A stretch of DNA of 64,000 nt from Thermoanaerobaculales bacterium (lineage in GTDB: Bacteria; Acidobacteriota; Thermoanaerobaculia; Thermoanaerobaculales; Sulfomarinibacteraceae), in contig DAOPQC010000007.1 in the NCBI GenBank assembly GCA_035358815.1, forward strand, positions 62,001 through 126,000, written 5' to 3'. The position numbers and the translations under genes were made by a program. Position 1 is the first letter of the stretch; every line of letters begins with the position of its first letter. The notes under the pieces were generated by a model. The model was not told the origin of the DNA and did no database searches. It saw nothing but the letters and a program-made list of their open reading frames with translations. Positions 36,589 to 47,867 of the stretch are shown one piece after another.

Positions 36589-37134
36589 ATGCACCCCTGG
36601 CACGACAGCTACATCGACGATGCCCTGGTCGCCACCGCCTTCCCGGTGGTGATCGAGATCCCCAAGGGAAGCAAGAACAAGTACGAGCTCGACAAGGAGA
36701 CCGGGCTGCTGCGGCTGGATCGGGTCCTGTACAGCGCCGTCTACTACCCGGCGGACTACGGGTTCATCCCCCGGACCTACTGCGACGACGGCGACCCGCT
36801 CGACGTGCTGGTGCTCAGCCAGGAGCCGGTGTACCCGCTGACCATCGTCGAGGCGCGCGCGATCGGCGTGATGCGGATGCGCGACGAGAAGGGGATCGAC
36901 GACAAGATCGTCGCCGTCAGCGTCCACGATCCCGCTTTCGCAGACTACATGGACAAGGACCAGCTCCCCGCCCATGTGCTGCGCCAGGTCCGCCGCTTCT
37001 TCGAGGACTACAAGGTGCTCGAGCAGAAGCAGGTCTTCGTGGAGGACATGCTCGGCCCGCAGGAGGCGGTGACGATCATCGTCGAGGCCCTCGAGCTGTA
37101 CCGGAAGCTGCGGCGCGGCGAGCTGCGCAAGTAG
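36589..37134 (+). CDS. ppa: Soluble inorganic pyrophosphatase, family I
   Basis: A 181-residue protein. Active-site residues are clear: EIPKGSKNKYE, RVLYSAVYYPADYGFIP, the DDGDPLDVLV signature with metal-binding Asp, and MRDEKGIDDKIVAV. It hydrolyses pyrophosphate to phosphate in the cytosol. The start is the ATG after GAGGGAGCC; the frame is open further upstream without a ribosome site. It converges on a membrane pyrophosphatase gene, giving two unrelated pyrophosphatases side by side. Confidence 0.95.
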   Translation: MHPWHDSYIDDALVATAFPVVIEIPKGSKNKYELDKETGLLRLDRVLYSAVYYPADYGFIPRTYCDDGDPLDVLVLSQEPVYPLTIVEARAIGVMRMRDEKGIDDKIVAVSVHDPAFADYMDKDQLPAHVLRQVRRFFEDYKVLEQKQVFVEDMLGPQEAVTIIVEALELYRKLRRGELRK

Positions 37135-37178
37135 CTGGACCGGCGGCGGGCGGCGCGGAATCTGGCGCTGAGAATGAT

Positions 37179-37206
37179 GCGGCGCGGGCCGTCCGGCCCG
37201 CGCCGC
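37179..37206. terminator. Bidirectional terminator hairpin between the two pyrophosphatase genes
   Basis: Twelve perfectly paired bases, GCGGCGCGGGCC and GGCCCGCGCCGC, with loop GTCC, followed by GAGTTTCG. Sits between convergent stop codons. Confidence 0.62.
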
Positions 37207-37257
37207 GAGTTTCGTAGCAGGTTAGTGAGCGGACACTGCCGCCCGCCGCCTCGCGCT

Positions 37258-39681
<2,424 letters not shown>

Positions 39682-39862
39682 CGTGATGACTCCTCGTCAG
39701 TTGGTCTTGCGTTCTTCACTGATGATTGGGTGCGGAGGTTCCGCGACGGGGGGATTCTACCACTGACCCCTGGCGACCGGTCCCGGCCACCCTGCCGGAG
39801 CCGTCGTCTCGCCGTGGCTCGGCGCTGCCATGAGCTGCGCCGCGGCGTGCCACGTCAATCGC

Positions 39863-41608
39863 CTACTCCGGTCGCTTGATCTCCCAGGCCAGGGTTTGCC
39901 TGGTCGGCAAGCTCACAAGGACCATGGGAGCGTAGCCGCCGATCTGAGCGTTCATCATGAAGATCGCTTGCATCACGTCGCCGCGCATCGAGGGCTCGAA
40001 CATCTGGGGGTTGTCCGGCCAGACGGCGGCCACGCCGCCGTCCAGGATGGCGTCTCCGGCAAGGCGCGACTGGCCGGCGGTGTACTGGCGCTGCCCGATG
40101 GTTTCCTCCCAGTCCGAAGGGAGCACCGACCAGCTGCTCGGCGCCTCGTACTCCCAGGCCCCTGTGCAGTGCTGGTCCGGCCCGAGAAGCTGGCCGGCGA
40201 ATCTGTACGAGATGACTTCGCTCGGGGGCTCGAAGCGGAAGTAGTACCGCTGGCTGCCGGGATTGAACTGGACCTCGATCGGGACCGGGACCCGGCCTGC
40301 CTTCTCTCCGGTGAAGCCCCCGCGGTGGTTGCACTCGTTGTCGATGTAGTGCCAGGTGTAGTTGTCGTGGAAATCGACCGAGCAGTCCTCGGACCGATAC
40401 ACCGAGGTCCGCGAGTCCGCCTCGGCGAGCCGCACCCGCGCCTTGAACGTGGCGGCGTAGTGCCGGCTCACCGTCCTCTTCTTGTCGCCCTCCCGCTCCT
40501 CGCCGTCCACGTCCTCCGTGTAGGTGATGGTCACGTCCCACTGGTCGCAGACGATGTCGAACTCCCGGCGCGCGAGCTCCGTGTACGGAGCCGATGAGCG
40601 TTTCGTCACGCCCTTGTTCTCGATCTTGTTGCAGGTGTTGTACACCGTCAGGGTCTCTCGTTGCGGCACGCACTCCTCGGGTGCTCGGTACTGAACCTTG
40701 GCGATGCCCTCGTTGCCGGCCCTGAATACGCAGTGACCCTCAGTGACCTCCTGATCGGGTTCGCCATTGACCACGGTGCCCTTGTCCACCTTCACCAGGA
40801 TGCGCTGCCATGGCTGTGACAACCGGCCCTGATCGTCGATCAGATCGAAGAGGGTGATCGTCACGGTCTCACCGGCGCCGAGTGGGTCCTCGGGTACAGT
40901 GACCTTGGCGCTCTCAGGGAGCCGCTCGTAGTCCCTGATCAGGGTCTGCAGGGGCATGAAGGGGTTGACGACCTGCCGGATGGGGGAGGCGTCCACTCCT
41001 CCCTCGCGCCAAAAGCCGAGCCCTTCCAAGATGTTGCCGTCCCACGAGACGCTGCTCTGTTCGAGGATGGCGTTCTTGTGGTGATGGTCGACAAGCGCCA
41101 ATGTGAAAGTGAAGCTCCCTTCGAGGTGGCCTCCCGTGCAGTACTCCGTCCCAGGGTCGTACCCCTCCTCGCAGGTCCACTCGGTCGCACCGGTGACGCG
41201 ATCCGCCGTCAATGTTGCGCGAAAGACGTAGTCCAAGTCCCACTCGGGAGGCGCAGTCCACGGCTCGGGGATCGTCCAGTTCCTCTGCCTTGCGTGAGCC
41301 GCCGCGATCGCGTCGGCAAGCTGCTGGGCTCTGACCTTCGCTTCGATGTCGTAGAACTCAATTTTGGGGCAGCTCGCTTCCGGCATGCCTGCCATCAGGC
41401 CGAGGGTCTGGTCCATCAAGGTCCCGATCACGATGCCTCCGATGAAGGCGTTGAGGTCGGTCCTTTGGCCGGCGGGCATGTCGATCGGCATCAGAGCGAA
41501 TCGCCGGCTGCAGCAGGTCTCGGCCTCGCACGTGCCCGCCGGGAGAGCGAGGAGGATGCCCACCAAGGCGACTGCGCACACGGACCGGTGAAGCCGCTGC
41601 ATCATCAC
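39863..41608 (-). CDS. Secreted protein of unknown function
   Basis: A 581-residue protein with a signal peptide (cleavage near TCEAET). I do not recognise a family. It has many Cys outside the signal (CCSRRF, SCPKIEF, TCEEGYDPGTEYC, ECVPQ, NTCNK, VCDQ, DCSVD, ECNHRG, HCTGA), consistent with disulfides in the periplasm or outside. The middle (about 225-320) reads like a bacterial Ig-type domain (GAGETVTITLFDLIDDQGR, KVDKGTVVNGEPDQ). The N-terminal part (ALMPIDMP, and a helix VRAQQLADAIAAAHARQ) may be a lipoprotein-like domain. It starts 41 bases after the OmpA-like gene, so both are probably expressed together at the envelope. Confidence 0.7.
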   Translation of the reverse strand: MMMQRLHRSVCAVALVGILLALPAGTCEAETCCSRRFALMPIDMPAGQRTDLNAFIGGIVIGTLMDQTLGLMAGMPEASCPKIEFYDIEAKVRAQQLADAIAAAHARQRNWTIPEPWTAPPEWDLDYVFRATLTADRVTGATEWTCEEGYDPGTEYCTGGHLEGSFTFTLALVDHHHKNAILEQSSVSWDGNILEGLGFWREGGVDASPIRQVVNPFMPLQTLIRDYERLPESAKVTVPEDPLGAGETVTITLFDLIDDQGRLSQPWQRILVKVDKGTVVNGEPDQEVTEGHCVFRAGNEGIAKVQYRAPEECVPQRETLTVYNTCNKIENKGVTKRSSAPYTELARREFDIVCDQWDVTITYTEDVDGEEREGDKKRTVSRHYAATFKARVRLAEADSRTSVYRSEDCSVDFHDNYTWHYIDNECNHRGGFTGEKAGRVPVPIEVQFNPGSQRYYFRFEPPSEVISYRFAGQLLGPDQHCTGAWEYEAPSSWSVLPSDWEETIGQRQYTAGQSRLAGDAILDGGVAAVWPDNPQMFEPSMRGDVMQAIFMMNAQIGGYAPMVLVSLPTRQTLAWEIKRPE

Positions 41609-41649
41609 CTCCCGAGTTCGTCACCCCTGCACGAACCCACTCCAGTCGC

Positions 41650-42489
41650 CTACCGCTTCACGAGCTCGACGCGGCGGTTCTTCGCGCGGCCGACTTCGGA
41701 GTCGTTGGCCGCGACCGGCGCGACCGGGCCGACGCCCACCGAGGCCATGCGCGCGGCGGCGATGCCGTGTGCAGAGACGAGGGCGTTGACCACTGCGGCG
41801 GCGCGATCCTGGGACAGCTCGAGGTTGTGCTCGTAGGTGCCAGTCGAGTCGGTGTGGCCGACGATGAAGACGTTGAGCGTTGGGTTGTCCGTGAGCAGCT
41901 TCGCCATCTCGGCAAGCACGGGCTCGGACTCGGGCTTGATCACCGCCTTGTCGGTGTCGAAGGTGATGCCGTAGACGACCGCCCGGCCGGTGCTCGTGAT
42001 GTCGGACAGCCAGGCGGCGGCGTTCGCCTCGATCGTTTGCTCCATCGCCTTTCGTTCGACGATGTGCAGCTCGATGCCCTGGCCGTTGTTCCAGGCGCGC
42101 ACCCGGACCCAGACCTCCTTGCCCTCCTGCACGATCTTCCCGAAGGTGAAGTCGGACCCCTGCGTGTAGAGCACGGTGCCGCCGGCCTTGCGGATGGCGT
42201 TCTCGTAGTTGCGGATGACCTCGAGGGCGCTCGCCGGGGCCGCGTCCCTCTTCACGTAGTAGTTGATCCGGTAGTACGCGCCCTCCACGGTCTCCTGCGC
42301 GTCCTTGCTCGACTTGAAGGTGAACTGGTCGAAGCCCCTGTGCTCGTAGACGTCGATTCGGTATCCGGGGAAGCGCGAGAACAGGGGGTAGTCCTGGCTG
42401 CCCGGCTTGTCGTCCTGCGCCGCGAGCGGCAGCGCCGGCGCGAGCAGCAGGGTCACTCCGATCAGTGCGATGTTGAGGATCTTACTCAC
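41650..42489 (-). CDS. OmpA-family periplasmic/outer-membrane protein with DUF4892-like domain
   Basis: A 279-residue protein. A signal peptide ends near PLAAQD. The DUF4892-like region (about 30-150) begins SRFPGYRIDVYEHRGFDQF. The C-terminal OmpA/MotB peptidoglycan-binding domain (about 160-279) shows VYGITFDTDKAVIKP, IVGHTDSTGTYEHNLELS and GRAKNRRVEL. It tethers the outer membrane to peptidoglycan. The start is GTG at 42489 after a strong AAGGAGGGACGGCC site. TACAAT (42593-42588) upstream could be its -10 box. First gene of a unit with the Cys-rich secreted protein. Confidence 0.88.
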   Translation of the reverse strand: MSKILNIALIGVTLLLAPALPLAAQDDKPGSQDYPLFSRFPGYRIDVYEHRGFDQFTFKSSKDAQETVEGAYYRINYYVKRDAAPASALEVIRNYENAIRKAGGTVLYTQGSDFTFGKIVQEGKEVWVRVRAWNNGQGIELHIVERKAMEQTIEANAAAWLSDITSTGRAVVYGITFDTDKAVIKPESEPVLAEMAKLLTDNPTLNVFIVGHTDSTGTYEHNLELSQDRAAAVVNALVSAHGIAAARMASVGVGPVAPVAANDSEVGRAKNRRVELVKR

Positions 42490-42754
42490 GGCCGTCCCTC
42501 CTTCTGCGGAGAGAGCCGAGCCGAAGGCGAATGCGGGGATCCCGCCGCTCCGGCTCGCGCCCCGCCTGGCTGTGATTGTCTGCCAGCATTGTACGCCCGC
42601 TGGCGATGGCCGGCGCATTCACTCCGCGTGGGCGTGCCGGAGCGGGGGCCGGCGGCTGCAGCGCGAGCCGGCTCCCGGGCCGGGTGGGCCTGCCGCGGTC
42701 GTTCGCCTGCCGCTCCGGCCCGGCAGCCCGGAGGTGGAAGACCGGTCGGGCCGG

Positions 42755-44158
42755 TCAGTGGGCTTCGAGCATCGCCGCAGCGATACGCTCCTGGTAGGCC
42801 GCGGTCCGCTCCCGCACCGCGCGTTCGTCGACTGTGAGGACGCGGCCCGCCGCCATCACCACCTGGCCGTCGATGATCGCCGTGTCGACATCCTCTGCCT
42901 TGGTCGAGTAGACGAGCAGTGAGTACGGGTCGTAGCTGGGGATCTGGTGGATGGCGTCGGTGCGCACCAGGATCAGGTCGGCGCGCTTGCCCGGCTCGAG
43001 CGAGCCGATCTGCTGTTGCATGCCGATCGCCGTGGCCCCCAGCCGTGTCGCCATTGCCAGGACGGTGCGCGCGTCGAGCACGGTCGGGTCACCGCTCGTC
43101 ACCTTGTGGAGCTTGGCGGCGGAGTCCATCTCCTCCCACAGCGAGAGGTCGTTGTTGGAGGCCGATCCGTCGGTGCCGAGCCCGACGGCGACGCCGGCCG
43201 CGAGCAGCGCGGGCACCGGGGCGACTCCCGACCCGCCCTTCATGTTGGACTGCGGGCAGTGCGCCACTCCGACCTTGCCCTTGGCCAGCAGCTCGATCTC
43301 CGCGGGCGTCGGCCAGATCATGTGGGCCGCGACGACCCGATCGTCGAGGATTCCGAGGCCCGCGACGTACTCCACCGGTCCGGCGGCGTGGCGCTCCCGG
43401 ATGAGCTCGACCTCGGAGCGGGCCTCGGCGAGGTGCATGAGGAGGGGCGCATCGTGCTTGGCGGCGAGCGCGTGCGCCTGCTGCAGGTGTTCGGCCGACA
43501 CGGTGTAGGTGGCGTGAGGGGCGACCGCAGCGGTGACCAGCGCGTGGCCCTTCCAGCGCTCGAGGAATCGTTCGGTGTAGGCGAGCGCCTCTGCCCACGT
43601 CTCGTGGTCCGGGGCGGGGAAGTCGAGCAGGGTCTCCCCGACCACCGCCCGCATGCCGCAGCGCGCCGCCTCCTCCGCGATCGCGTCCTCGTAGTAGTAC
43701 ATATCGACGAAGGTGGTGACCCCACCGCGCAGCAGCTCGAGGCAGGCCATGCGCGTGCCCCAGCGCACGAACTCCTCGTCGACGAACCGCGCCTCCAGGG
43801 GAAAGATCCGGTCGTAGAGGAAGCCCGTCAGATCGAGGTCGTCGGCGGCTCCCCGGAAAAGCGTCATCGGCACATGGGTGTGGGTGTTGATCAGGCCGGG
43901 CATGACGATCCGGCCGGTGGCGTCGAGGCGTCGAGCCTCCGGGAAGCGGACCGCGAGCTGCGCCGCCGGCCCCACCGCCTCGATCCGGTTTCCCCGGATG
44001 GCCACGGTGCCGTCCTGAATCACGGTGCCAGCCTCGTCCATGACGAGGACGACGCCGCCCTCCACCAGCCACACCTCGTCGGCCGCGATCAGCGGCGGCG
44101 CGAGGGCGATGGCGACAACCGCAACGGTGAGCACGAGCGGCAGGATCGAACGTGGCAT
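42755..44158 (-). CDS. Exported amidohydrolase, MtaD/SAH-deaminase-like
   Basis: A 467-residue protein. Metal-site motifs of cytosine-deaminase-type amidohydrolases are present: NTHTHVPM, LLMHLAEA, VAAHMIWP and GLGTDGSASNND. The overall order matches 5-methylthioadenosine/S-adenosylhomocysteine deaminases and chlorohydrolase relatives. Unusually, a signal peptide precedes the domain (LPLVLTVAVVAIALAPPLIA, residues about 7-26), so the enzyme is probably periplasmic. The ATG at 44158 follows GGAGGTGCCC. The substrate is unknown, and deaminase activity is inferred only from family. Confidence 0.88.
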   Translation of the reverse strand: MPRSILPLVLTVAVVAIALAPPLIAADEVWLVEGGVVLVMDEAGTVIQDGTVAIRGNRIEAVGPAAQLAVRFPEARRLDATGRIVMPGLINTHTHVPMTLFRGAADDLDLTGFLYDRIFPLEARFVDEEFVRWGTRMACLELLRGGVTTFVDMYYYEDAIAEEAARCGMRAVVGETLLDFPAPDHETWAEALAYTERFLERWKGHALVTAAVAPHATYTVSAEHLQQAHALAAKHDAPLLMHLAEARSEVELIRERHAAGPVEYVAGLGILDDRVVAAHMIWPTPAEIELLAKGKVGVAHCPQSNMKGGSGVAPVPALLAAGVAVGLGTDGSASNNDLSLWEEMDSAAKLHKVTSGDPTVLDARTVLAMATRLGATAIGMQQQIGSLEPGKRADLILVRTDAIHQIPSYDPYSLLVYSTKAEDVDTAIIDGQVVMAAGRVLTVDERAVRERTAAYQERIAAAMLEAH

Positions 44159-44251
44159 GGGCACCTCCGCGAAGGGTCGATGGCGGCCCCCATGATAGCC
44201 GCGACCGCGGCGTTTTCGGGCTGGGCGGGCGGCGCCTCCGCGGCGACACGC

Positions 44252-44257
44252 TACAAT
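44252..44257 (+). promoter_or_regulatory. TACAAT -10-like box upstream of dedA
   Basis: TACAAT ends 53 bases before the DedA start. No convincing -35 box is seen at 16-18 bases upstream (GCGGCG). Notable only because A/T-rich hexamers are scarce here. Confidence 0.3.
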
Positions 44258-44310
44258 GCCGGACCGCCACTTCTGAACGGCGGCGCCAGGGCGGCCGCCG
44301 GGGGAGCCGG

Positions 44311-44976
44311 ATGGACTTCGTCAGATTCCTGATCGACGTGTTTCTGCACCTGGACAAGCACCTGGGGGAGATCCTCCAGACCTACGGCACGTGGACCTAC
44401 GGCATCATGTTCGTGGTCATCTTCCTCGAGACCGGCCTGGTCGCGACGCCGTTCCTGCCGGGCGACTCGCTGCTGTTCGCGGCCGGCGCCTTTGCCGCGT
44501 TGGGCGCGCTCGACGTGAAGCTGGTGCTGATCCTGCTCGCTGCGGCGGCGATCCTCGGCGACACGGCCAACTACTGGATCGGCCGCAAGGTCGGGCCACG
44601 CGTGTTCAAGGAGGACGTGCGCTGGCTGAAGAAGGAGTACCTGGAGCGGACGCACCGGTTCTACGAGAAGCATGGCGGCAAGACGATCGTGCTCGCGCGC
44701 TTCATCCCGATCATCCGCACCTTCGCGCCGTTCGTCGCTGGGATCGGCACCATGTCGTACCCGAGGTTCCTCGCCTACAACGTGTTCGGCGGCTGCCTCT
44801 GGGTCGTGGCGTTCGTACTCTCCGGCTACTTCTTCGGCAACCTGCCGGTGGTGAAGGAGAACTTCTCGTTCGTGATCCTCGCCATCATCGTCCTGTCGGT
44901 GCTGCCTCTCCTCTACGAGGTGCTGCGCAGCGCCCGCGCGGGCGCCGACGGCGCCGGGCCGGACACCGCTGCGTGA
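44311..44976 (+). CDS. DedA-family membrane protein
   Basis: A 221-residue protein. Family motifs are visible: TPFLPGDSLLFAAG, ILGDTANYWIGRKVG and ARFIPIIRTFAPFVAG (the conserved Arg-containing re-entrant segment). Four to five hydrophobic helices are predicted. DedA proteins are proposed lipid transporters or scramblases; some recycle undecaprenyl phosphate. The start ATG follows GGGGGAGCCGG. It is divergent from the exported amidohydrolase gene, with a 152-base spacer. Confidence 0.93.
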   Translation: MDFVRFLIDVFLHLDKHLGEILQTYGTWTYGIMFVVIFLETGLVATPFLPGDSLLFAAGAFAALGALDVKLVLILLAAAAILGDTANYWIGRKVGPRVFKEDVRWLKKEYLERTHRFYEKHGGKTIVLARFIPIIRTFAPFVAGIGTMSYPRFLAYNVFGGCLWVVAFVLSGYFFGNLPVVKENFSFVILAIIVLSVLPLLYEVLRSARAGADGAGPDTAA

Positions 44977-45131
44977 CCGGAAACGGGGATCCGCCGGAGC
45001 GGACGACCCCGAGACGGGCTGTGCTGGAGGCGCGATGCGCCGGAGTGGCCCCGCTGCCCGGCGCATGGAATCCCCCGCCGTTTTGACGGGTTGGGGGGTG
45101 GGTGCGATATCTACGATCTGAGGAGGACACC

Positions 45132-45701
45132 ATGCGTGGCTTCAAACTCTCGATCGCTCTGACCGGATTCCTTGCCCTGCTCGCTGTTCCGGCGGTGGCG
45201 GCCGACAACGGCTTCTACCTCGGCGCCAGCGTCGGCCAGGCCGAGCTCGAGATCGACCAGCTCGGCGACCAGGTCTACAGCGCCGACTTCTCGGGTGACG
45301 ACATGGCCTACAAGATCTTCGCCGGGATTCGCTTCATCACCTTCCTCGGCGTCGAGGGCGCCTACCGCGACTTCGGATCGCCCGAGGATGAGCTGGCCGA
45401 GCTCGGCGCCACCGTCACCGCTGACCTCGCCGGTTACGACGTGGCCGCCGTCGGCTACCTGCCGCTCGGCATCGCCGACATCTTCGCCAAGGCGGGGATG
45501 ATCGCGTGGGACGCCGACTTCAGCCTCGACGCCGGCGGCGGCTCGGTGTCCGTATCCGACGACGGCGAGGACCCCCTCTACGGTGTCGGCTTCCAGCTGC
45601 GGTTCACGTCGTTCGCCGTGCGGGCCGAGGTCGAGTACTTCGACGTCGAGGGCTCCGATGGCGTCTACATGTACTCGGTTGGCGGCGCCTTCACTTTCTG
45701 A
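45132..45701 (+). CDS. Outer-membrane beta-barrel protein
   Basis: A 189-residue protein. It has a signal peptide (to AVAAD), then alternating amphipathic strands starting NGFYLGASVGQAELE, and a terminal aromatic strand YMYSVGGAFTF ending in Phe. That final Phe is the BAM recognition feature. Size and the GxxVG patterns fit small OmpA/OmpW-type barrels. Function unknown. The ATG follows GAGGAGGACACC. Confidence 0.8.
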   Translation: MRGFKLSIALTGFLALLAVPAVAADNGFYLGASVGQAELEIDQLGDQVYSADFSGDDMAYKIFAGIRFITFLGVEGAYRDFGSPEDELAELGATVTADLAGYDVAAVGYLPLGIADIFAKAGMIAWDADFSLDAGGGSVSVSDDGEDPLYGVGFQLRFTSFAVRAEVEYFDVEGSDGVYMYSVGGAFTF

Positions 45702-45878
45702 GCTCGACCCGCCGGGCCGCCGCCTCCCGGCGAGGGCCGTTCCCCCGACCCTCGCCCTGGCTGGCGTCCTCGCGCGCAAGGCGCGGCCGCGCGAGCACCG
45801 AGCCTGGCAGATGCGTGTGCTGGGAAATGAGGCTGGCCGGCGCCGACCGGGTGTATCGTTGGCCGGAGGAGGATGACC

Positions 45879-46352
45879 ATGCGCGTTCCCATGTCCCGGT
45901 TGCCCGGAACGCTGGGGCTCGCGGCCGTGCTCCTGCCGGCGATCGTCCTGTGGGCGGGCTCGAAGGACGATCGGGATCCGGCGGCGGAGCTCCGCGCCCA
46001 CATCCGGGAGGTGGTTGCCGACGCGCCGCGGGCGTCGAAGATGCTGGCTGCGGTCGATGAGATCGAGGCCGCAGTCGGCGAGCTCGACATTCTGATCACC
46101 GGCGAGCGCGCCTCGCTGCGCGCGCTGCTCCTCGACCATGGCAGCACCCGGGCCGCCGTCGACGCATCGCTCGAGCAGTTCAACACCCGGCACGAGGCGC
46201 TCGCGCGGCGCTGCCTCACGGCGCACTGCGCCCTCAAGGCCGAGGCCACGGCGCCCGAGTGGAAGAAGCTGCGCAAGCTCGAGCTGGAGCTGATGACCTT
46301 CGCCGCCTCCCGTTCGCTCGGGCAGGCGGAGTCGAGCGGCAAGGAGGGCTGA
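45879..46352 (+). CDS. Small exported helical protein, unknown function
   Basis: A 157-residue protein. The N-terminal hydrophobic segment (LGLAAVLLPAIVLWAG) is a signal or anchor. The rest is charged and helical, with two Cys close together (RRCLTAHCALKAE). I do not recognise a family. GGAGGAGG directly abuts an ATG at 45873, so the ATG six bases later is the better start. The next gene begins 4 bases after its stop, so the pair is co-translated. Confidence 0.6.
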   Translation: MRVPMSRLPGTLGLAAVLLPAIVLWAGSKDDRDPAAELRAHIREVVADAPRASKMLAAVDEIEAAVGELDILITGERASLRALLLDHGSTRAAVDASLEQFNTRHEALARRCLTAHCALKAEATAPEWKKLRKLELELMTFAASRSLGQAESSGKEG

Positions 46353-46356
46353 GGCC

Positions 46357-46743
46357 GTGCTCGCAGCACTTCTCGCGGGTTTCCTCATCTTCTCCGGCGG
46401 CGACGGTTTCGCAGCCAAGATGTTCGGCAAGGAAACGCGGGCGCAGGTGCGGCAGGTCGTCTCCGATCCCGAGCGCGCCGACAGCGCGGTTCTCACCCTC
46501 GAGCTGGGCCAGCAGGACCTCGAGGCGATCGGCAAGAAGTTTGCGACCATCGTCAAGGACTTCGGCGAGGCGGACGAGGATCAGGTGGCCGGCTTCGACG
46601 ACCTCCTCCCGTACCTGCAGATGGCCTCCGAGCAGCGGCGGGTCGTGCAGGAGAGGAGCCTCGACCGCATGTTCGATCTGAGGCGAATCCTGACCGAGGC
46701 TGAGTGGGACGCCCTCTACGAAGGGATCAGGGAACCCAACTGA
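46357..46743 (+). CDS. Small exported helical protein, unknown function
   Basis: A 128-residue protein with GTG start after AAGGAGGGCTGAGG. Short signal-like N-terminus LAALLAGFLIFSGGDGFAA. The remainder is helical and acidic (EADEDQVAGFDDLLPYLQMA; LTEAEWDALYEGI), resembling periplasmic heavy-metal-sensor-type helical proteins, but without clear homology. It is paired with the preceding gene, and both may act together in the periplasm. Confidence 0.6.
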   Translation: MLAALLAGFLIFSGGDGFAAKMFGKETRAQVRQVVSDPERADSAVLTLELGQQDLEAIGKKFATIVKDFGEADEDQVAGFDDLLPYLQMASEQRRVVQERSLDRMFDLRRILTEAEWDALYEGIREPN

Positions 46744-46971
46744 CGGCGGTGCGTCCGGGCGTGGGCACGCCGTGGGGAGGGAGTGTCGCGAGGCGGGCGC
46801 CCGAAAAACTTCGGAGTGACGATCGGGCCGCACCTCAGCTAGCTTTGGCGGGAGACAGGGAGTGAAAGCGAGCGGCGCGCACGTGCCGCAGCAGGTATGG
46901 AATCCGCCAGCCCCTCGCGGGCTGAGCGCATCAACCGGCCCCTGGCGGGGCGCCTTACAGAGGAGGATCAA

Positions 46972-47652
46972 GTGAGCAACAGCAAGAGGTTCGCCACCAC
47001 GTACGCGATGTTCCTGATCGGTCTGATGCTGGCGCTGATCGGCGGCGCGACGGCTGCGTACGCCCAGGATCGGGAGGACCGCTGGGAGTTCACACTGGGC
47101 ATGTTCGACCAGCTCGGCTCGGACCTCGACTTCGACGGCGGCACGACCGTGGCGACCGACGACGACTTCGGCTTCCTGACGACGGTCGGCTACAACTTCA
47201 GCGACCGCCTCGCCACCAGCTTCAACTTCCAGTACGCCGGCATCGACTACGACGCCAACGTGATCGACGAGGACGGTGACGCGATCGGCATCTCGGGGAG
47301 CTTCGACACCTGGGCGCTCTCCGCCAACGTGGTCCTCAACCTGATGGAGGGGCCGTTCACGCCCTACGTTGGCGGTGGGGTCGGCTGGACCTGGATCGAC
47401 ACCAACGTGCCGACCGGCCTGCCCGACACGGTGTGCTGGTGGGACCCGTGGTACGGCTACATCTGCTACACCGACTACCCGACCAAGACCAACGACGCCC
47501 TCAGCTACCAGGCGACGCTGGGCCTGCGCTACGAGTTCAATGACCGGACCTTCATGCGCTTCGGCTACACCAGCCAGTGGCTGGACCTCGACAACTCCGA
47601 CAGCGCGCCGCGCTTCGATGTGATCGGGCTGGAGATCGGCTGGCTGTTCTAG
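46972..47652 (+). CDS. OmpW-like outer-membrane beta-barrel protein
   Basis: A 226-residue protein. The signal peptide ends at AAYAQD. Strands include WEFTLGMFDQLGSDLDF, TVGYNFSDRLATSFNFQY, TPYVGGGVGWTWID and YQATLGLRYEFNDRTFMRFG, and the C-terminus is IGLEIGWLF with terminal Phe. The pattern fits OmpW/outer-membrane-protein-beta-barrel families that pass small hydrophobic molecules. The start is GTG at 46972 after AGAGGAGGATC; an ATG 75 bases earlier is less likely. A strong hairpin terminator follows at 47680. Confidence 0.83.
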   Translation: MSNSKRFATTYAMFLIGLMLALIGGATAAYAQDREDRWEFTLGMFDQLGSDLDFDGGTTVATDDDFGFLTTVGYNFSDRLATSFNFQYAGIDYDANVIDEDGDAIGISGSFDTWALSANVVLNLMEGPFTPYVGGGVGWTWIDTNVPTGLPDTVCWWDPWYGYICYTDYPTKTNDALSYQATLGLRYEFNDRTFMRFGYTSQWLDLDNSDSAPRFDVIGLEIGWLF

Positions 47653-47679
47653 GCTCCGCGGAGGGCGAGTCTGCCGACG

Positions 47680-47710
47680 ACGCCCGGAGGCCCTCCTCCG
47701 GGCGTTCCCT
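47680..47710 (+). terminator. Intrinsic terminator after the OmpW-like gene
   Basis: Eleven perfect pairs, ACGCCCGGAGG and CCTCCGGGCGT, with loop CCCT, followed by TCCCTT. It lies 27 bases after the stop. Confidence 0.65.
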
Positions 47711-47867
47711 TGTCGGTGGCTGGAGACTGGCTGCGAGATAGCCCGCAGTTCTCAGCGAGTTCCTCTGGCGCCGCCTGCCAGGCACTCCGTACTCGGCGCC
47801 GTGCCCGGCTCCGACTCGCTACAAGCGGCTGCGGATGCATGATCTACCTTGAGCTACAGACGCAATT

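Noticed and set aside
44977..45131. Terminator after dedA (CCCCCGCCG through GGTTGGGGG)
   Set aside because: The stem has an asymmetric internal loop and no T-run, and it lies near the next promoter. Not convincing.
46744..46971. Structured riboswitch leader before the OmpW-like gene
   Set aside because: Inspected for c-di-GMP and cobalamin cores; only short GC stems seen.
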